This document shows, piece by piece, positions 23,028 to 35,098 of a DNA stretch of 64,000 bases. This DNA is from Rhytidiadelphus loreus. Its lineage: Eukaryota; Streptophyta; Bryopsida; Hypnales; Hylocomiaceae. Under the pieces are notes generated by a model. That model was not told the origin of the DNA and made no database searches. It saw nothing but the letters and a program-made list of their open reading frames with translations. A program made the translations under genes and the position numbers. The stretch spans positions 74,543,093-74,607,092 of the forward strand of contig OX344763.1 of assembly GCA_947034895.1 (NCBI GenBank), read 5' to 3'. How positions within the stretch are numbered: the first letter of the stretch is position 1; each line of letters starts with the position of its first letter.

Positions 23028-24514
23028 TCAACAATATGTGAATTGCAAGCACTTGTACTACCTATTTTGGTATTTCTGCAAGATGGACATCCATGAGGAC
23101 AAATTCATTCATGCACCAAGTTTTAGCTTCAATGAATTGAAGCTTCTCCTTGTAAAAACAGGGATCATCACAGTTCTAGAGTAGTAATGGCTCCAGTAGC
23201 AATGAGTATTGCATTCTTCTTGTATGAACTACCATTTGGTACAATTTATATGATTTGAAGCACATGAATTAGAAAACGTCCATGTATTTTTGAAATATAG
23301 GAGTATGTGCCACAAATACATTTATCTGCAAATGAAATTACAAATGGCTTAACCATGATCCCGAACCACTAATCCAAAGGTGTTCATCTAAATATGATAA
23401 CCTTTATAGCCATGTTTCAGTCACTCTATCTTTTATTTTTTAGCCATTTTTTTTGTTTGCTTCCCTTATTTCTTTGGTCTTCATTTCATGTTTTTTCCTT
23501 TCCTTCTATGGATTGTTCATTGTATTCTCATTGTTTTTATCACTCTATATCTGAATTTCGGATGAGTTGATTTCCGTTTTAATTTTTTTTCCTTTTCTTT
23601 GTGTAGTTATTATTTCTTTAAAAAAAAATTTAAATATTACTTCACCATTTTTTTATTAAATACCTTCTATCATTCAATTATTTTTTCAAAAGTACTGGTA
23701 AAACATTAAAGATGGATGAAGGTGGTTACACCCTAAACCACCACTTTCTGCTACTGAGACTATCTATGGTTATTACACTGGTCAAATTTTTACATGTTGT
23801 TGTTCGCAAGTGAATTGAGGTTGCAACACACCAGAAAATGTGGCATTTGGATATTACATGCAAAAGTTATTAAGGAACAAAGTTTGATTCTAAACATGTT
23901 TCTTCCGCATAGGTTCTTAACTGATTTTGGAAATGTACACTTAGTAAAGATGGTGCTTTAAGGTCTGAGGAACATTTGGGTGTACCTACCTTATATGTGG
24001 AAGAGGTTCTTGACCTTGAATGTGGTGGCCCGATTACGAATCCCATGTCTCTCTCTATTATTCCATTAAATGTGGTCTCTATATTCAATTCTAATGAAGA
24101 TGTGGAAGAGCAGCACTAGTAGAGGCAAGGTTATACCTAAATTTGTTTTTGTCAGTATTTTTTGCTTAATACCTTATATTAAAATCTCCAGCAAAATTTG
24201 GAAGTGGATAAATATGTAAACAATGTTAGGGGGAAATAAATGCTTTATTATACAGAAAGGTTTAAGGATTTTTTCCCACAAGAAATGGACCTTGGTAGCT
24301 CCTACTCATAATTCTTAGAATCTACGGTAATAGGGGTAGCGGTCATAGGTCCTCTAATTTGCTTGATATAACAATACTAAATTCAAATTTTGATTTCTTT
24401 TCCAAACAATATGTGTTTTCAGTATAAAAGTCTAAGAAAACTAACTCAAAGGCTCACCGCTCACAAGTTCACCGCTCACCGCTCACAAGCTCGACGCACC
24501 AAGCTCACATGCTA
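23028..24514. other. AT-rich DNA, ends in a MULE-like terminus
   Basis: No gene. The last ~100 bases (24450-24514) are GCTCACCGCTCACAAG-type subterminal repeats ending GCTCACATGCTAGCGTC, which matches the right end of the MULE-like element at 40107-43299. It is a solo or truncated right end that abuts the satellite. Confidence 0.45.
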
Positions 24515-25230
24515 GCGTCGTTGAAGCAAGTGGTGGTCACTTTGAATGACCGTGTACTTGAAAGTAAAGATTGGGGCATGAACCTAGCCTTGTACTTTAA
24601 TGTCCATTAAAATATAATCTCATGAGATTCACCGTAAAGAAAATGGAAAACATGATGCGCAAGTTGAAATTATTCTTAAAGTCACAAATTGCAAAAATTT
24701 TGCAATTGGTGGTCACTTTGAATGACCTCGTACGTGAAAGTAAAAATTGGGGCATGAACCTAGCCCTGTACTTGAATGTCCAACAAAATGTAATCTCATG
24801 AAATACACATAATAATAAATGAGAAAAATGTTGTGCAAGTTGCAATTATTCATAAAGTTACAAATTCAAAAAATTTGAAATTCGTGGTCACTTTGAATGA
24901 CCTTCTACGTGACTGCAAAAATTGGGCATGAACTTAGCCCTGTACTTTAATGTCCAACAAAATATAATCTCATGAAATTCATATAAAAGAAAATGGAAAA
25001 CGTGTTGTGCAAGTTGCAATTATTCATAAAGTCACGGATTCAAGCAAGTGGTGGTCAATTTGAATGACCGTGTACTTGAAAGTAAAAATTGGGGCATGAA
25101 CCCAACCATGTACTTTAATGTCCAATAAAATGTAATCTCATGAAATGCACGTAAAAAAAAATGGGAAACATGTTGTGGAAGTTGCAATTATTCATAAGGT
25201 CACCAATTGAAGAAAATTTGCAATTGGATA
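24515..25230. repeat. ~174-bp satellite, short array (about four units)
   Basis: Units contain GTCACTTTGAATGACC, TTGGGGCATGAACC, TGTACTTTAATGTCC, AATGTAATCTCATGAAA and GTTGTGCAAGTTGCAATTATT in that order. The same unit builds the long array at 52.2-55.7 kb. It is directly joined to a MULE-like right end. Confidence 0.85.
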
Positions 25231-25741
25231 GAGAAATTTGCAATTATTCATTGAATAGAGACAAAATGGTCATTTTGAGACTTTGAAAAATGGATTGCAG
25301 AGCTCTTCCAAATAATATTTTTTAAACCGAACAATATATAGAGCCCCACTTACAATGACGATAATTTTTTCTGAATGTGTACTGAAAATCAGATAGAAGT
25401 AGTGAAGAGAATGACACAAACAATTACGAACACGAGAGATATGATGTACCAAGAATCAAGCTATGTATTGAAAAGCAAGTCCATTTACATTCAATAAGCT
25501 CAAATTACACAAGAATTTAAATAGACCAAAAAAAGTAACTCTTTCTCACAATAGTACTTGAAGTGTACGAAGTATCATCCGTTAAACCTATGAAATCTTT
25601 GTAGAAGCGTAGAGGCTTACTGTACATGAAGCACTCTACTTTTCTAAATTTTGATGTATATGCACTATTTACGTTGCTATTAATAGTAAAAAATGCGTAG
25701 AAGCCATGGCTCCTAAATTTTGGCCAATCCCCTACGCATCA
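25231..25741. other. Intergenic, no gene seen
   Basis: AT-rich spacer between the satellite array and the 3' end of HAD module copy C. No coding signal. Confidence 0.35.
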
Positions 25742-27215
25742 CTATAGGTTGCAGTTGCTCTTCCCTACCTCTACCGCTTTGAGTTTTGCAAGGCCTTTGA
25801 AGATATCGTCACATCGAGAATGAAAGTAGGGCCCACTTCCGTCATCCAGTGACGCGGATAAGCCCAGACTATGAGATTCACTTCCCTTACGCTTCAAATT
25901 GCGGCTGTTTCGAGGAATTTCGAAAGTGGAAAGAGACCGTGAGCCTCCAGGAGGCAGTCATGGCACCGATATATTGACATTGTTTAAGTACGGAAGTCCA
26001 ATTCCAGTTGATTTAGAGTGTTGAGAGCGTCGTTGGTCTCTGATAATCTTATGACAAAAAAGCGAGTCATTGGAGTGCAACTGCCTGGCACCCACAAACA
26101 TTGAAGGTGGTGGTGGATCATCCACAAGTCGAGATAACCAAGTTTCAGATTGGGTCTCAACTTGTTCAGTCATTGCATCCCCATCCCATGAGACCATCGA
26201 TTTCAGGTCTCCTATAGGGACGGACAAATGCGCCGCAACGACTACAGTTACATCCTCGACTCCAGGATCCTCCAAAGCATCCCCAATAGGCATATGGAGC
26301 TTCCTATTTGTGGCACTCTCTGGTCTCTGAGAAGGCGAGAACGATCCCCCTTGACTCGATGATGGCCGTTTCAGCGGGGACGGAGAGTAGATGGAGGTCC
26401 TAACGGACCCTCGACTCGGAGGGCTGTCCACCACGCCGTCTTCTATGTCACCTTTGTAGTAGTCTATGACCACGGATGCTGCATCTGCAACAGAGTGCAG
26501 TATATACGGTTTGGACACGGGTGCGGGACTACAACTCCCTCCAACGGATTCGGAGCTGTTGGAGAGGGATTTTTCGGACCCGAACAGCAAGCTCCTGACC
26601 ATCCTCTGTTTTGGAAAGTGAAGTTTCAAATCACCACAATGGACTTGCAAGATGCAAAGTTCCATAGCCCCACACATTATCTCTGGGACTAAGGGGTCCA
26701 CAAGTACAAGAATACCAATTAGAGAACAGGAGTTTGCAAACACGAATGGGTACGAATGGAGATCTAAGTCCGAAGTCGGTATATTATTTATAGACGAATG
26801 TAGCATACAAAGATTATAAAATACATAAACATATTACAACCAATCATGATTCGGGTTTGGCGTGTGTATTCACGGCCTCCTACGGCCTCTACCTATGACT
26901 AAATTCTCAATTGGCAATTCGTAGCGCACCCCACCTCCCTCGCAAATTCTCTCATGGCACTCACGATTTGTTGGTGATTGTCATCACTAAGGACAAGCGG
27001 CTTGAAGCCAATCCGATTGGCCTCAACATATTCTCTTAGTCTCCCCGGTTGGTACTCCGAGATCAAACGCCGTAGCCACGGCAAGACGTCTCCCATTAGG
27101 AAGTTGTCCCTCCGCTTTGTGTAACTCCATGTTTCGAGAATAATGTTGTTTCCACTCTCGTTACAAATCCCCTTTGTTGTGGTTACGATCAATTCCACTT
27201 AGAACTTAATGGTTA
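25742..27215 (-). pseudogene. FCP1/HAD-like module, copy C, truncated
   Basis: The minus-strand part 27215-26899 matches the C-terminal half of the HAD domain in copies A and B (LPWLRRLISEYQPGRLREYV). The catalytic front half is missing, and the DDSP motif position reads TTT. A second segment, 26806-25742, matches the Ser/Pro-rich tail of copy B (EDGVVDSPPSRGSVRT, SPSPLKRPSSSQGGSFSP, RDQRRSQHSKSTG) and ends DDIFKGLAKLKAVEVGKSNC then TAG at 25742. An in-frame TGA at 25958 stands where copy B has Arg. Copy C is a dead fragment that shows which tail residues are conserved. It lies head to head with the DUF7869-type copy C at 27.4 kb. Confidence 0.7.
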
Positions 27216-27363
27216 GTGTTGACTGGAATATATCCCATGTCAATTCTGGTAAGGGCGACTTATCAACTTTTGTAGATGGGCATGGTCGACTCGACGATAC
27301 CCTTCACCAACTCGACAAGTACCACTGAGTACTGTCTAAAGGTTGTTCAGACTGACATTAGTT

Positions 27364-27380
27364 ATCATCGATTCGATGAT
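27364..27380. repeat. Palindrome, ATCATCGA arms
   Basis: ATCATCGA, one base, TCGATGAT: a perfect 17-bp palindrome with the CGA-N-TCG core. It sits between the divergent HAD copy C and DUF7869 copy C. A smaller GTCGA-C-TCGAC palindrome is nearby at 27285-27295. Confidence 0.7.
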
Positions 27381-27396
27381 TCATTTGAAGATATAG

Positions 27397-28560
27397 TTGG
27401 TGAATTTACTGTCTAAATCGTTTACATATGAGAATAAGATTTTTAGTGCGAAGGATGTGCACAGTTTTACTTGTCATCTAATAGTTGGCTCCGTGTTTTC
27501 GTGTGTATGCAAACCGAGAAGTGATCATGAACACTTGGATCAAGTTTCTTGTCTCGATGATTTGTTTGTTGAATTATTTATCTTCGATTCTAAGATAAAA
27601 ATTAAAAGTGTGAATTTCTTGAAGTACAGAATGGATGTTCATGGGCTTGGCAACTTTGCGTTTTAAGTGCCCATTTTACCAGTTGATGTTGTTGACTGCG
27701 AAGGATTACCTTGGAAGTATTGGATTATAAGAGGAGTTATCCTCAAAAACGAAGTAGGAGATGATGTTGCAAAAGTAGTGTGTCAGAGTGTTGATGTGGA
27801 TCTCGTCATTGACATGGATGGAAAACCCTTGGGTGATGATCATGTCGCCGTGCAAATTGCAGAATCTTTGTGTGAGGCAGAAGTTCCCTTAGGTTGGATG
27901 TGGTCTATGCATTCATGGCACATTAAACTAGTGTGTTTGAACGGTGTCAGACTTTATGACCATGACCACACACATATTTACAACATGGCTGTAAGTGCAT
28001 TGAATCGCTGAGTATGGGTAGAAGTTTGTTCATATGAAACCACTTGGGAGAAGAGGGAGGCAGACCTCCTTCCCAAAAAAGAATCCCTTCTTACACAACA
28101 GGCAATTATTGAAGTGTCTATGAAACCATGTTGTCAGAGGAATTGCACACAACATTTCCCGCGTCACGAAATTGAGACCATACGTCGTCAACTACATGTT
28201 ATTGGTGGCGTGTATGTCCGCAAGCTTTGCCTTCTTGAGGCACATAAGCAAGCGCGCAAAGACACTTCCGGGTAGGAATGGATAACTTTGAAAAACATTG
28301 ATGTATGTCTCATTGCTTGGTGGACCATTCACGGGATTTCAAAAGCTACGTTTTATAGGTTCAAACACATAGCCAAAGCGGGGATGGTAGTAGAGCAACA
28401 TGGGAATTTGGGGTCAAAGAAGCCACGCATGCAAATTGTGTAGGCCACCGCCATGCTTTGGAACTTGATCGTAGGTGAAGTTGATGAAATTCCATACAAG
28501 TCAAGAACACTAGAGTCAAAAACATCATATTCATTAAAATGGGAGTTTTCCAATGAAATA
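27397..28560 (+). pseudogene. DUF7869-type transposase-like gene, copy C, N-terminal part only
   Basis: The frame from 27397 passes a TAA at 27664 and then aligns with copy 1: DCEGLPWKYW, then KPLGDDHVAVQIAESL, then CCQRNCTQHFP (Zn-like Cys motif), then IDVCLIAWWTIHGISKATFYRF (helix-turn-helix-like) and HGNLGSKKPR. In-frame stops: TAA 27664, TGA about 28009-28011, TAG near 28273, and TAG 28441 where copy 1 has Gln. The match ends at about 28560, before the catalytic core. The N-terminal segment resembles a domain seen in plant En/Spm-type transposon proteins. Non-functional. Confidence 0.7.
27577..27599. repeat. Palindrome, TTTATCTT arms, one mismatch
   Basis: TTTATCTTCGA, one base, TCTAAGATAAA. 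It is the same arm type as the palindromes in the introns of gene B (62640-62662 and others), with one mismatch, lying just ahead of the conserved start of DUF7869 copy C. Confidence 0.65.
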
Positions 28561-28728
28561 GGAGTTCTACGAGCTTAATAAACTAAGAACGCAAGAACCC
28601 TTTTATACACACAAACACAAGATAAGACAAGATAAGAATACATAAACAAACAAATATACATAGTATTTCCAAAAGTAAGATCATAATGGCATATGATCGT
28701 GTTATACTCAACATTATGGTAGCTTGAA

Positions 28729-28870
28729 CATGATGCTAACTCTACATACTATGACTACGACCTACTCTTCAAAATCTGCATTGCCTTTAATATTTCCTAA
28801 ACATCATGCTAACTCTATATACTATGACTACGACCTACTCTTCAAAATTTGCATTGCCTTTAATATTTTT
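28729..28870. repeat. 71-bp tandem duplication
   Basis: Two copies (about 28729-28799 and 28800-28870) of a unit with CATCATGCTAACTCTATATA and CTACTCTTCAAAATTTGCAT, about 95% alike. The second overlaps the 3' end of the HAD module A coding region. Confidence 0.8.
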
Positions 28871-31289
28871 GGCCCTCGACTATATCCGGTACTTTTAGCG
28901 GATAATTGGCGCGCATTCTCTCGTCGTTGTTTCTTCAAGGACCTCCACTCCCAAGCATCCCACTTACCACAATAAAGAGGAGGCAATCCATCATTTCTTT
29001 TGCATTGTCGTTTTACGATATCCAAAGAAGGCAAACGAGGTAATGCGCCTTCAACTACTGCAGTCCGTTTCTCCAATTGTATACTCTTAACGCCCTTTGA
29101 AGTGTTGCCCAACATGGTAGGCATTGAATCCTGCACCTGCCAAAACCAATAAAATAAGACATTCACAACCTACAAGGGTGATTGCAAGAAAGACCGGTCC
29201 TATTTGGCGTCACAAATTGAAGTGACTAAGTTGCCATCAATCATAACTTTTGGAAAATGAAGCCGATAGACTTGAAATTTTTATTGAAGATGGCTAACTG
29301 AGAAATCATGAGATTCATTATTTTTCATAAATTTTGAAAAACAATTTTATAATTAAATGTCAATTTAGCTAATTTGTCACACTTTGCAGTTTAGGGGTTT
29401 TTAGTACTGTGGAGCATCCAAAAATTATGATGTTCACTTGAATTTTTTGTGGGCTATTTCCACACTAGATGAGCATGTGCCCACCAAAGGGCATTCAAAA
29501 AAACACAATTTTTTGTCCTCAACATGCATGCAAATAGGGGTCCCTTGTGTATACCACTCCAAACATTTATGATGGTTCCAACTTCTAGTTTTTGGTGAAA
29601 TGTAATCACTATCAAGTCTTTATAAATGGCCAATTTTTAGTTTTTTTTATTCATGATTTTCTAATTTTTATTAATTTATACTTAGTTTTATCTACTTTCT
29701 ATGACAAACTGTCATTTTTTTTAAGTAGTACTGTTTCAATATTATAAAGTACTCAAAAGTATTATTGGCCGTTGATTTTCCAGATCAACGGTTGAGATTG
29801 CTCCATTTGTAGTACTCCTAGTACTCCTAGTACTGGGCAGAAAAAACGCAGTTTTTGACCAAACGCTACCAAAATCGTTCGGTCTTTCTTGCAATCACCC
29901 ACAACAACTATAAAGCAAAACATAAAGAAAGATATGTTTGCACACACATTTCACTCAATCAATGATAACACACCTCCTCAACGGCCACCACACCCACTTC
30001 TTCATCATAGAGCTTCCTCTGCATTTCCAGATTCACTATGGACCGATCCCGTGGAGTTTGCGAACGGGATTTCAGAGGAGATGGAGAGTGCACTAATTTG
30101 GGGCGCTTCCCTCCGTTGGGAGGACTATCAACAACGCCATCATTGAAAAATCCATTGTTGATTATGCAGTAGCCTCTGAATATATGACATGCCGAATTAC
30201 AGGAGCCATAACATCCCTTAATTCCTAGGCACAACACAGAGATATTCCACTCCAAATATGAATGATGAATTGTATTTGATAAAACAATAATAATTACATT
30301 TTAAAGCGTACCCTCTCAAACACAACTACGCCGTCTACAAATTTCTAGAAGTCCTATAGACAAGTTTGTTCTGGAGGCAGACAAGGACGGAAATAGATGT
30401 CTTCTTGGGTGAGCTCCTTGCGCTTCGTTGCGTGCATTGCGCGTGGTTTTGGCAAAGGAATGACACGCCCGAATTCATCTACTTTTTGTTCTCTATGAAG
30501 TCTATTAGAGACCGCAAGTGCCCTCTGAAGTTCCTTGTACTTGGATTGGTCAGCATCATGCATGAGGTGGATGCCCCCTATAGCATAGTCTCTACGGAAA
30601 GAAAACATTTCCCATGGCCTCTCTACATGCAGTCTCCTAATCCAAGGCAGGAGTTCAAATATGAGAACCCCGTCTCTCGACCCCTATCCGTCAAAACACC
30701 ACGAGTCTAGGAGCACTACGTTCGTGGGATCATTCAAGAAGTGATTCTCGGGGCTGTCGTCCACTATTATAGTGTTTTCCTTCGTGAAGATGGACCCCTT
30801 GAGTTTGTACAACCTTTCCAATGGCTTGAGAAAGAGGTCCTTGCGTGATTCCTTCAACTTGTAGTTCTTTAGCATGCCATTCCCGTCTCTAGATTTCATG
30901 ACGATACATTGTTCTTGGCTGAGGACACCGAAGGGGGGTGTCAGGCCGTGGAAGAGAAAATTAGCAACGAGCTTGGCGTAGGATTGGTCCATGGAGCTCC
31001 AAATAACGACGTTTGCGAAGGAGGTCAACTCTCGCACGAACCTTCTAACATGGAGTCGGAAAGTGACCCTTTCCATTTCCATGATGAAACTCTTCGCTCT
31101 TGGGACTACCTCATGAAGAGAGCATACTCTCCTTTCTTTTATGTAATATCTCATATCATCACAAAAGCACAAAAGTCCATTCAGATCTAGAACGACATTG
31201 AGCCATTTCTTATTGAATCTGGATGTGAACGGACTACAAATTTGAACATCCGCCATTAAATCACCTATGATCCCCTCACTAGCACCCTA
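28828..31289 (-). pseudogene. FCP1/HAD-like phosphatase module, copy A
   Basis: The first segment (31289-30354) reads KWLNVVLDLNGLLC: the DxDx(T/V) nucleophile motif of FCP1/NIF phosphatases in the plant DLNG form, keeping the first Asp with Asn at the second. Then come FANVVIWSSM (motif II), KPLERLYK (motif III lysine candidate) and NTIIVDDSPEN (motif IV). TAG 30684 interrupts before LLPWIRRLHVE. The second segment, about 30255-29970, has DGVVDSPP and HSPSPLKSR and ends at a GTGTGT donor. The third exon is 29139-28828, ending KAMQILKSRS. A 725-bp transposon lies in the intron between them. The upstream neighbour on the same strand is ParB/MTase-like gene A, and the two could be one transcript. 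FCP1-type enzymes dephosphorylate RNA polymerase II tails or other nuclear proteins. Whether this one is active is doubtful. Confidence 0.7.
29176..29900. mobile_element. 725-bp TIR element in an intron of HAD module A
   Basis: It begins GGGTGATTGCAAGAAAGACC and ends with the exact inverted copy (21 of 21 bases). ACAA flanks both sides (29172-29175 and 29901-29904), a possible 4-bp target duplication. The interior is AT-rich without a transposase. The ends starting GGG recall Tourist/Harbinger-type MITEs, but the duplication length does not settle the superfamily. Confidence 0.8.
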
Positions 31290-31430
31290 CTCATAAGGAA
31301 CAGAGACAAATCGAAAATTAAACCGGGGCAAAGTCGATAGGGAAGGCAAAAAACAACCAATGTATTCAACCAATGTCAGACACAGCGACCACGACAACAC
31401 ACACTACTACATACAAGACAAAGTACATAC

Positions 31431-31842
31431 CGCATCTTCCACTGAAACATTGGGAGGCGACATTTCTGTATCTTGTTGTTCATCGCAAGGAACATCATCT
31501 GTCACCACCTTAGCAACACCCGGAATAACTTCGAGCACCTCAGGTTCATGGGCAATGATTTCCTACATCTCAGGAACATCGGGGATGACTTCCATACCCT
31601 CCTGGACTTCGATAACATGAGGGACTTCTGGAATGACTTTGAGCACCTCAGCGTCATGGCCTGTAAGACCATCATCCTTGATTCTCTCTTTCACAGGAAA
31701 CGTCTCTTGTGGCGGATCATCATTGAGACCCACAGACTCGTGAATCAGTGAATCACGTGTTGAGGGGATGCCTCTGGCATAGTGTTTGTAGCATCGGAGG
31801 CAACATGGAGAGCAACATTTGTGACACACATGGAGGCCTCCA
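31431..31842 (-). pseudogene. Exon with (EVLEVIPxV) repeats between gene A and HAD module A
   Basis: Bounded by a GCAG acceptor (31843) and a GCG|GTATGT donor (31431). The C-terminal frame contains imperfect repeats HDAEVLKVIPEV, VIEVQEGMEVIPDV and EPEVLEVIPGV, and ends PPNVSVEDA. The matching exon of gene B ends GSVE, also at a GTATG donor, which supports gene A, this exon and HAD A being one transcription unit. A TAG at about 31563 and a frameshift near 31740 break it. Acidic and probably disordered. Confidence 0.4.
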
Positions 31843-31995
31843 CTGCGGAATTCAAGCCAAACAATGATTTGTGAGAAAAATATATATTACAATGTCTATG
31901 AAAGAAAAAATGGTACAATACTTGCAATGGACTATGAAAGCTCAGCCTATTTTGCTAATCATTGTTCTACACTGTCTATGAAAACTCGGAAGCAA

Positions 31996-32016
31996 TTCAA
32001 CTCGAATCGAGTTGAA
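31996..32016. repeat. Palindrome, TTCAACT arms, intronic in gene A
   Basis: TTCAACTCGA, one base, TCGAGTTGAA: perfect, 21 bp, about 30 bases inside the intron that follows exon 3 of gene A. Relative to the common TTTAACT form both arms carry the compensating T-to-C and A-to-G change. Confidence 0.85.
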
Positions 32017-33066
32017 ACCTAGGCTCAGGGAATCACAGGGAACAACCTGGAGATATACTGGTCATAGGGTCCTGTGACTCCTCGGGCTCATCCATAGGTC
32101 CAGCTTCGTCCTGGTCCGGTGTTGCATCGTCGTGGTCTGGTCCAGCTTCGATCTGGTCAGGTCCAGCTTCCACCTGGTCTGGCACAAAGCTCGACTCGAT
32201 TTGATTAGGTGCAAATTCCGGAGACGCTTGCGCCATCAAATTCTCGGATGCGGACGGCACCTCCGTGACATTAAGTGACAGCGTTTGCGTCAACCCTACA
32301 CTATCAATCGACCCCTACGCTTGATTTGCTATCAAGAGCTGCGATGGCACTGTAGTCGGATCAAACATCATCATCAGCCGTGCGGCTATCATCTTCATCA
32401 TGACATCCGGCAATGACCCAACCAATTGGGTGATCATGTTCTTGTTCTCGTGACGGGCCCGTTTATTCTCCTCCTTTATCTCCTCACGTTCTTCCCTCCG
32501 TTTTCTTTCCTCTACTTCATTGTTCTTCTAGATCACATCCAAGATCCACTGCTGACTGACCGGTACTTCAGACGAAGGGGGTTGGGCCTTCCTCTTCTGC
32601 GAGACCCGAGGCCACGAGACTGGCGTCCGATGCTCTTGAGCCGAAGAACCTGAGGATCCCTTCATCTCACTCGATTCAAGATTGGGAACCGAAATATTTG
32701 GCATTCCAACACTCAATCCTACGGCAGTCTCAATCGGATCAGTCCATTCTGCCGGGCCTTCTTTGGCGTCGTCCGCCAATTCGATCACCTCATCTCCCTG
32801 TGACAGATCAGGGATCTTTTTGCGGTATTGTCGAGCAGGCTCCTTCCCCTTTCGCAAGGATGGCGACGGCCGTGCCTTGTTGCCTTCGAAGTCTTCTTCA
32901 TCTAGGAAGTAAACAGAGTCAAGGAAATCATCCTTGTCCATGTTCTTGGACTCGACGCACAAGGCTAGGAACTCATTTTTCTTTTTGCTATCCGCGACAA
33001 CGAAATGATCCAGCAACAGCATCTGCAGAAGACGGACAAGAGCAAGACATCAGAACAAAAGATTTT

Positions 33067-33650
33067 ACCCAACTCGAGTTAAAGTGATTTCAGTGCTGAC
33101 AGAACTTGAGGGGGCAAGAGTAGTCTATTAGATGAGCAGATCCCAGCAACACATTTTCACTCAACTCGAGTTAAAGTGATTTCAATGCTGACAGAACTTG
33201 GGGGGGCAAGAGCAGTCTATCAGATGAGCAGATCTTAGCAATACATTTTCACTCGACTCGAGTTAAAGTGATTTCAATGCTGACAGAACTTGGGGGGGCA
33301 AGAGCAGTCTATCAGATGAGCAGATCTTAGCAATACATTTTCACTCGACTTGAGTTAAAGTGATTTCAAGTCTGACAGAACTTGGGGGGGCAAGAGCAGT
33401 CTATCAGATGAGCAGATCCCAACAACTCATTTTCACTCGACTCGAGTTAAAGTGATTTCAAGTCAGACAAAACTTGGGGGAAACTGGAGCAACCAATCTG
33501 AACAAAAGATATCAACAACAGATTCTACTCGACTCGAGTTAAACCAAGTTCATTTAGGACAAGCATTGGGAGTAACGAGAGAAGCCTATCAGATAATCAG
33601 ATACCAGAAATAATTTTCACTCGACTCGAGATAAAGTGTTGGTAGGGGGA
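33067..33650. repeat. 92-bp minisatellite (about 6-7 units) in intron 2 of gene A
   Basis: Each unit includes TTTTCACTCGA, one base, TCGAGTTAAAGTG, then GATTTCAATGCTGACAGAAC, a run of G, and AGCAGTCTATCAGATGAGCA. Unit starts fall at 33067, 33159, 33251, 33343, 33435, 33527 and 33619. The palindrome centre is the best-kept part in most units. Confidence 0.85.
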
Positions 33651-35075
33651 TTCACATATACATATTCTGGTATGGCTAGACACTCACCTACGCAGCACAT
33701 GTGAATTTGCCTCCAGCAAAATACGACAGCACGACATCCCTTGCATTGACGAAGTGGTCCAGCACTCTCAAATAAAACTCCATTTGGAGTTCCGTGTCGT
33801 AGATCCTGTACTCAACCTCCACTGTCTGCCTTCTGGTGTTGTAGTGCGATTTCGGGAATACGAAAAAAAATCTCGGAATTTGGCGACTCTTCATGGTGGC
33901 CCCATTCTTCACAAGGAAGAGCAATTGGATAGGATCCCTTGCGCGAGTACTCCTTTCTAGGACGTCACCAATCCTTTTGAAATTCGACGGAATGTAGTCG
34001 GCGTAGTGCACCGAGTAGTTCTTCCCGAAAATGGAAGTCCAGACAAATCCACGGAGTTCCAGTTCAACCTCCTTTTCCCCTGCGATCCACAAATACACCT
34101 CTAGATCGGTGAGGTCGGTCTCAGGGTCATCTCCAAGAATACCCATGAATTTTTCGAAGTATAGAGACTCGCTGTCATTCGGACCCTTGTTGATGACACC
34201 AGGGACGTTTCTGAAGTCGATAACCGCCAACTTGATCCTCGACTGCACCTCCTCATCTTAGACATTTGCATTCCAGTTTCCGAGCTCATCGTCATTCATT
34301 TCGTAGGGTCTGAAAAAAGCGCTCGCCTCCGGCTTCAAGAACCGACCCTTGCTCTGCAAGAAAACTTTGAAAAACTCCTTGGCCATAGGAGACAGCTCAT
34401 CGATGGTCTTCTTCTTATTAGAAGGCATCTTCATTTGAATGAAGAAGGTCTCCTCTAGCCCCGTGAGCAGCGTGTTCTTTGTGGCCTTTGTCACGTTATA
34501 GTCACGTTTGAAGTCCTTCCATGCTTTCCTCTTGGAGTTCCCATTGTTGTCAAACAACCTGAGCTTTGAGTCTAAGTTGTAAAGCTGAATCCTCACAGCG
34601 GCCTTCCTCTTGGTTCGTTCAAGCCAGTCCTTCGCAGTGTAACAGTCAGGGAGGACTGACTTAGGTGCCTTCATGACAACCTTTGGATGCCCGTGCGCTT
34701 TGTTCTTTGTTCTGAACAGGAGATGCAACGCAAGCCTTCTTAGATCATTCTCGGTAATGTTCCCGATCCACTTGAAGAACTCCCAAGATATGACTCCATC
34801 TTTATCTGCGTCCCAGCCTTTGACGTCTTTGAATGCCATCAATGTGTCTGGGTCGATAAGCCCCCCTTGTGACTGACTAGAGATCACCTTGGCCCAGAGG
34901 TCGTAGACATCTTGAGAAGCTGTAATGAGTTTGATCTCATTGTGAATGTCAATTTCTCTCTAGTTCTTCTTGCTCAGATAGCCCTGGATCTTCTTGATGT
35001 CAATCATAGAGAACTTGAGCTTGATGGCGATTTTAAACTCCTGCAAATTCACGGATCCACGATGTCAGTGGAAAA

Positions 35076-35098
35076 TCTTAACTCGATCCGAGTTAAGA
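35076..35098. repeat. Palindrome, TCTTAACTCG arms, intron 1 of gene A
   Basis: TCTTAACTCG, three bases, CGAGTTAAGA: perfect 10-base arms in a 127-base intron. A second, one-mismatch copy (TTAACTCGA, base, TCGAGATAA) lies at 35135-35153 in the same intron. Confidence 0.85.
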
